Shown piece after piece: positions 63,255 to 64,000 of a stretch of 64,000 bases of DNA (position 1 is the first letter of the stretch; each line of letters starts with the position of its first letter). Source of the DNA: Gammaproteobacteria bacterium (lineage in GTDB: Bacteria > Pseudomonadota > Gammaproteobacteria > Xanthomonadales > Wenzhouxiangellaceae); assembly GCA_021772975.1 (NCBI GenBank), contig JAJFKY010000010.1, positions 1 through 64,000 on the forward strand, in the 5' to 3' direction. Under the pieces are notes generated by a model. That model was not told where the DNA came from and searched no databases. It saw nothing but the letters and a program-made list of their open reading frames with translations. A program made the translations under genes and the position numbers.

Positions 63255-64000
63255 CTAACCATCCGTGCGCCAGTTCAGATCCACACCGGTGTCGCGGGAA
63301 CCTGATTGCAGGCTGACGTTCCAGTGCTCGGAGAATTCGTAGCGGGCGTTGGCGGTGTTGCCGTTGTCGAACAGGCCCAGGCCATAGCTGACAAACAATT
63401 GTGGAAACAGGTAGATACCCAGATTCAGTGCGCCCTGGCCGTTGGCGTGATCAAAGTTGCTGCCGGTAGCAATATACGCCAGGGCACTTTCTTCGCTGGT
63501 GGCCGGGTTGGTGAAGACCCGGATATTGGGTTCCTGGGCGGGGCCGGTGATTGCCACGCCGGCTTCTTCCACCTGCGGATCACCGAAGATTTTCCGCACC
63601 GCCTGAATCTCCAGCCTGGGGTTATCGGCCGGGGTGTCGTTGTAAACCACCCGGCTTTTTTCCAATGACAGGTTCTGGCCATAGGCCTGCACCCGGCCAT
63701 CGATCAGACGGATCACACCGGTCGCCAGGGGAATCGGCGCTTTGTCCCAGACCAGGTCCAGTTCTCCGGTCAGATTGGTTTTGGCTTCATCGGCATCCAG
63801 TTGCACTGCCCGTCCCAGAATCAGTTTCAGCTGGCCGGTTACCGGCACCGGTTCTGGTTCCTGATCCTGCTCGGCGGCCTGCCCCGCGCCCACCAGCACC
63901 ACATCATCTGATTCGGTCACGCGCTGGGCTACGCCCTGCGGCGGACTGATCAGGGCAGCCGGGATAGCGAGTTCGCCAGCGATCTGATAACCATCCGGGG
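63255..64000 (-). CDS. tamB: Translocation and assembly module protein TamB, C-terminal part
   Basis: The visible 248 residues are the C-terminal TamB domain and the frame runs off the right edge. Strand-rich blocks include IRLIDGRVQAYGQNLSLEKS, VVYNDTPADNPRLEIQAVR, AGVAITGPAQEPNIRVFTNP and the final Y-L-F-P-Q-L-F-V-S-Y-G-L-G-L-F / ARYEFSEHWNVSLQSGSRDTG block, typical of TamB ends. TamB bridges inner and outer membranes and helps in outer-membrane protein or lipid transport with TamA. The tamA gene should lie beyond the right edge. Confidence 0.93.
   Translation of the reverse strand, partial: PDGYQIAGELAIPAALISPPQGVAQRVTESDDVVLVGAGQAAEQDQEPEPVPVTGQLKLILGRAVQLDADEAKTNLTGELDLVWDKAPIPLATGVIRLIDGRVQAYGQNLSLEKSRVVYNDTPADNPRLEIQAVRKIFGDPQVEEAGVAITGPAQEPNIRVFTNPATSEESALAYIATGSNFDHANGQGALNLGIYLFPQLFVSYGLGLFDNGNTANARYEFSEHWNVSLQSGSRDTGVDLNWRTDG

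Overview
The window reads as a gammaproteobacterial chromosome of moderately high GC. The best marker is the block at 23.0-32 kb with rluE, algC-like phosphohexomutase, dut, coaC/coaB, radC, rpmB, rpmG and mutM, which is the classical gammaproteobacterial order. I cannot name a genus. The many secreted beta-propeller proteins, several DUF885 peptidase-like proteins and a xanthomonadin/aryl-polyene-type pigment locus suggest an environmental, xanthomonad-like or unclassified lineage. No tRNA, rRNA, CRISPR array, prophage or complete insertion sequence is visible.

Layout. 0-6 kb: two secreted proteins sharing a C-terminal domain type, a repeat-rich spacer holding a fragment of a DUF885 gene, and an intact DUF885 lipoprotein. 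6.4-8.4 kb: comM, followed by a candidate structured small RNA with a strong terminator. 8.4-23 kb: housekeeping and envelope genes (LOG-HELLH protease-membrane protein operon, rhomboid, MAPEG, dodecin, M48 protease, a sigma factor with a putative membrane partner, kbp/LysM, a second DUF885 gene, a peptide-binding lipoprotein, plant-type gshA). 23-32 kb: core metabolism and ribosomal genes; coaC and coaB lie in one frame separated by a single TGA. 27.6-28.3 kb is a cluster of palindromic repeats.

32.5-45.8 kb is an aryl-polyene (APE) type pigment locus. On the minus strand, in transcription order, it encodes a carotenoid-cleavage-type oxygenase, acyl carrier protein, COG4648 membrane protein, AMP-dependent acyl ligase, LpxL-like acyltransferase, LolA-like carrier, MMPL exporter, ketosynthase, chain-length-factor-like partner, ketoreductase, family-2 glycosyltransferase and a small lipoprotein. 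A divergent gene encodes a flavin-dependent halogenase-like protein. The expected logic is an aryl starter activated by the ligase, extended on the ACP by KS/CLF plus reductase, then acylated or glycosylated and exported by the MMPL/LolA pair. The dehydratases, thioesterase and ammonia lyase of standard clusters are absent from the window.

46-51 kb carries a secreted protein with a Gly/Ser linker and a four-cysteine C-terminal tail, convergent to a large secreted TPR-CHAT protease, with a small secreted protein upstream of the CHAT gene. 51.5-61.7 kb is a plastic accessory region: a large sortilin-type (VPS10/BNR) propeller protein, a MITE-like element, twin 120-residue carboxypeptidase-regulatory-like proteins in a segmental duplication, an AT-richer metallophosphoesterase-propeller gene, broken remnants of DUF885 and VPS10-type genes joined by short tandem elements, and a second secreted protein ending in the same cysteine tail C-x3-C-x4-C-x3-C-x3-COOH. 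61.9-64 kb: a NERD/zinc-ribbon protein and the 3' end of tamB running off the edge.

The strongest candidates for something undescribed are the shared four-cysteine C-terminal tail, with the neighbouring CHAT protease as possible partner, and the pairing of an APE locus with a carotenoid/lignostilbene-type cleavage oxygenase and a halogenase.
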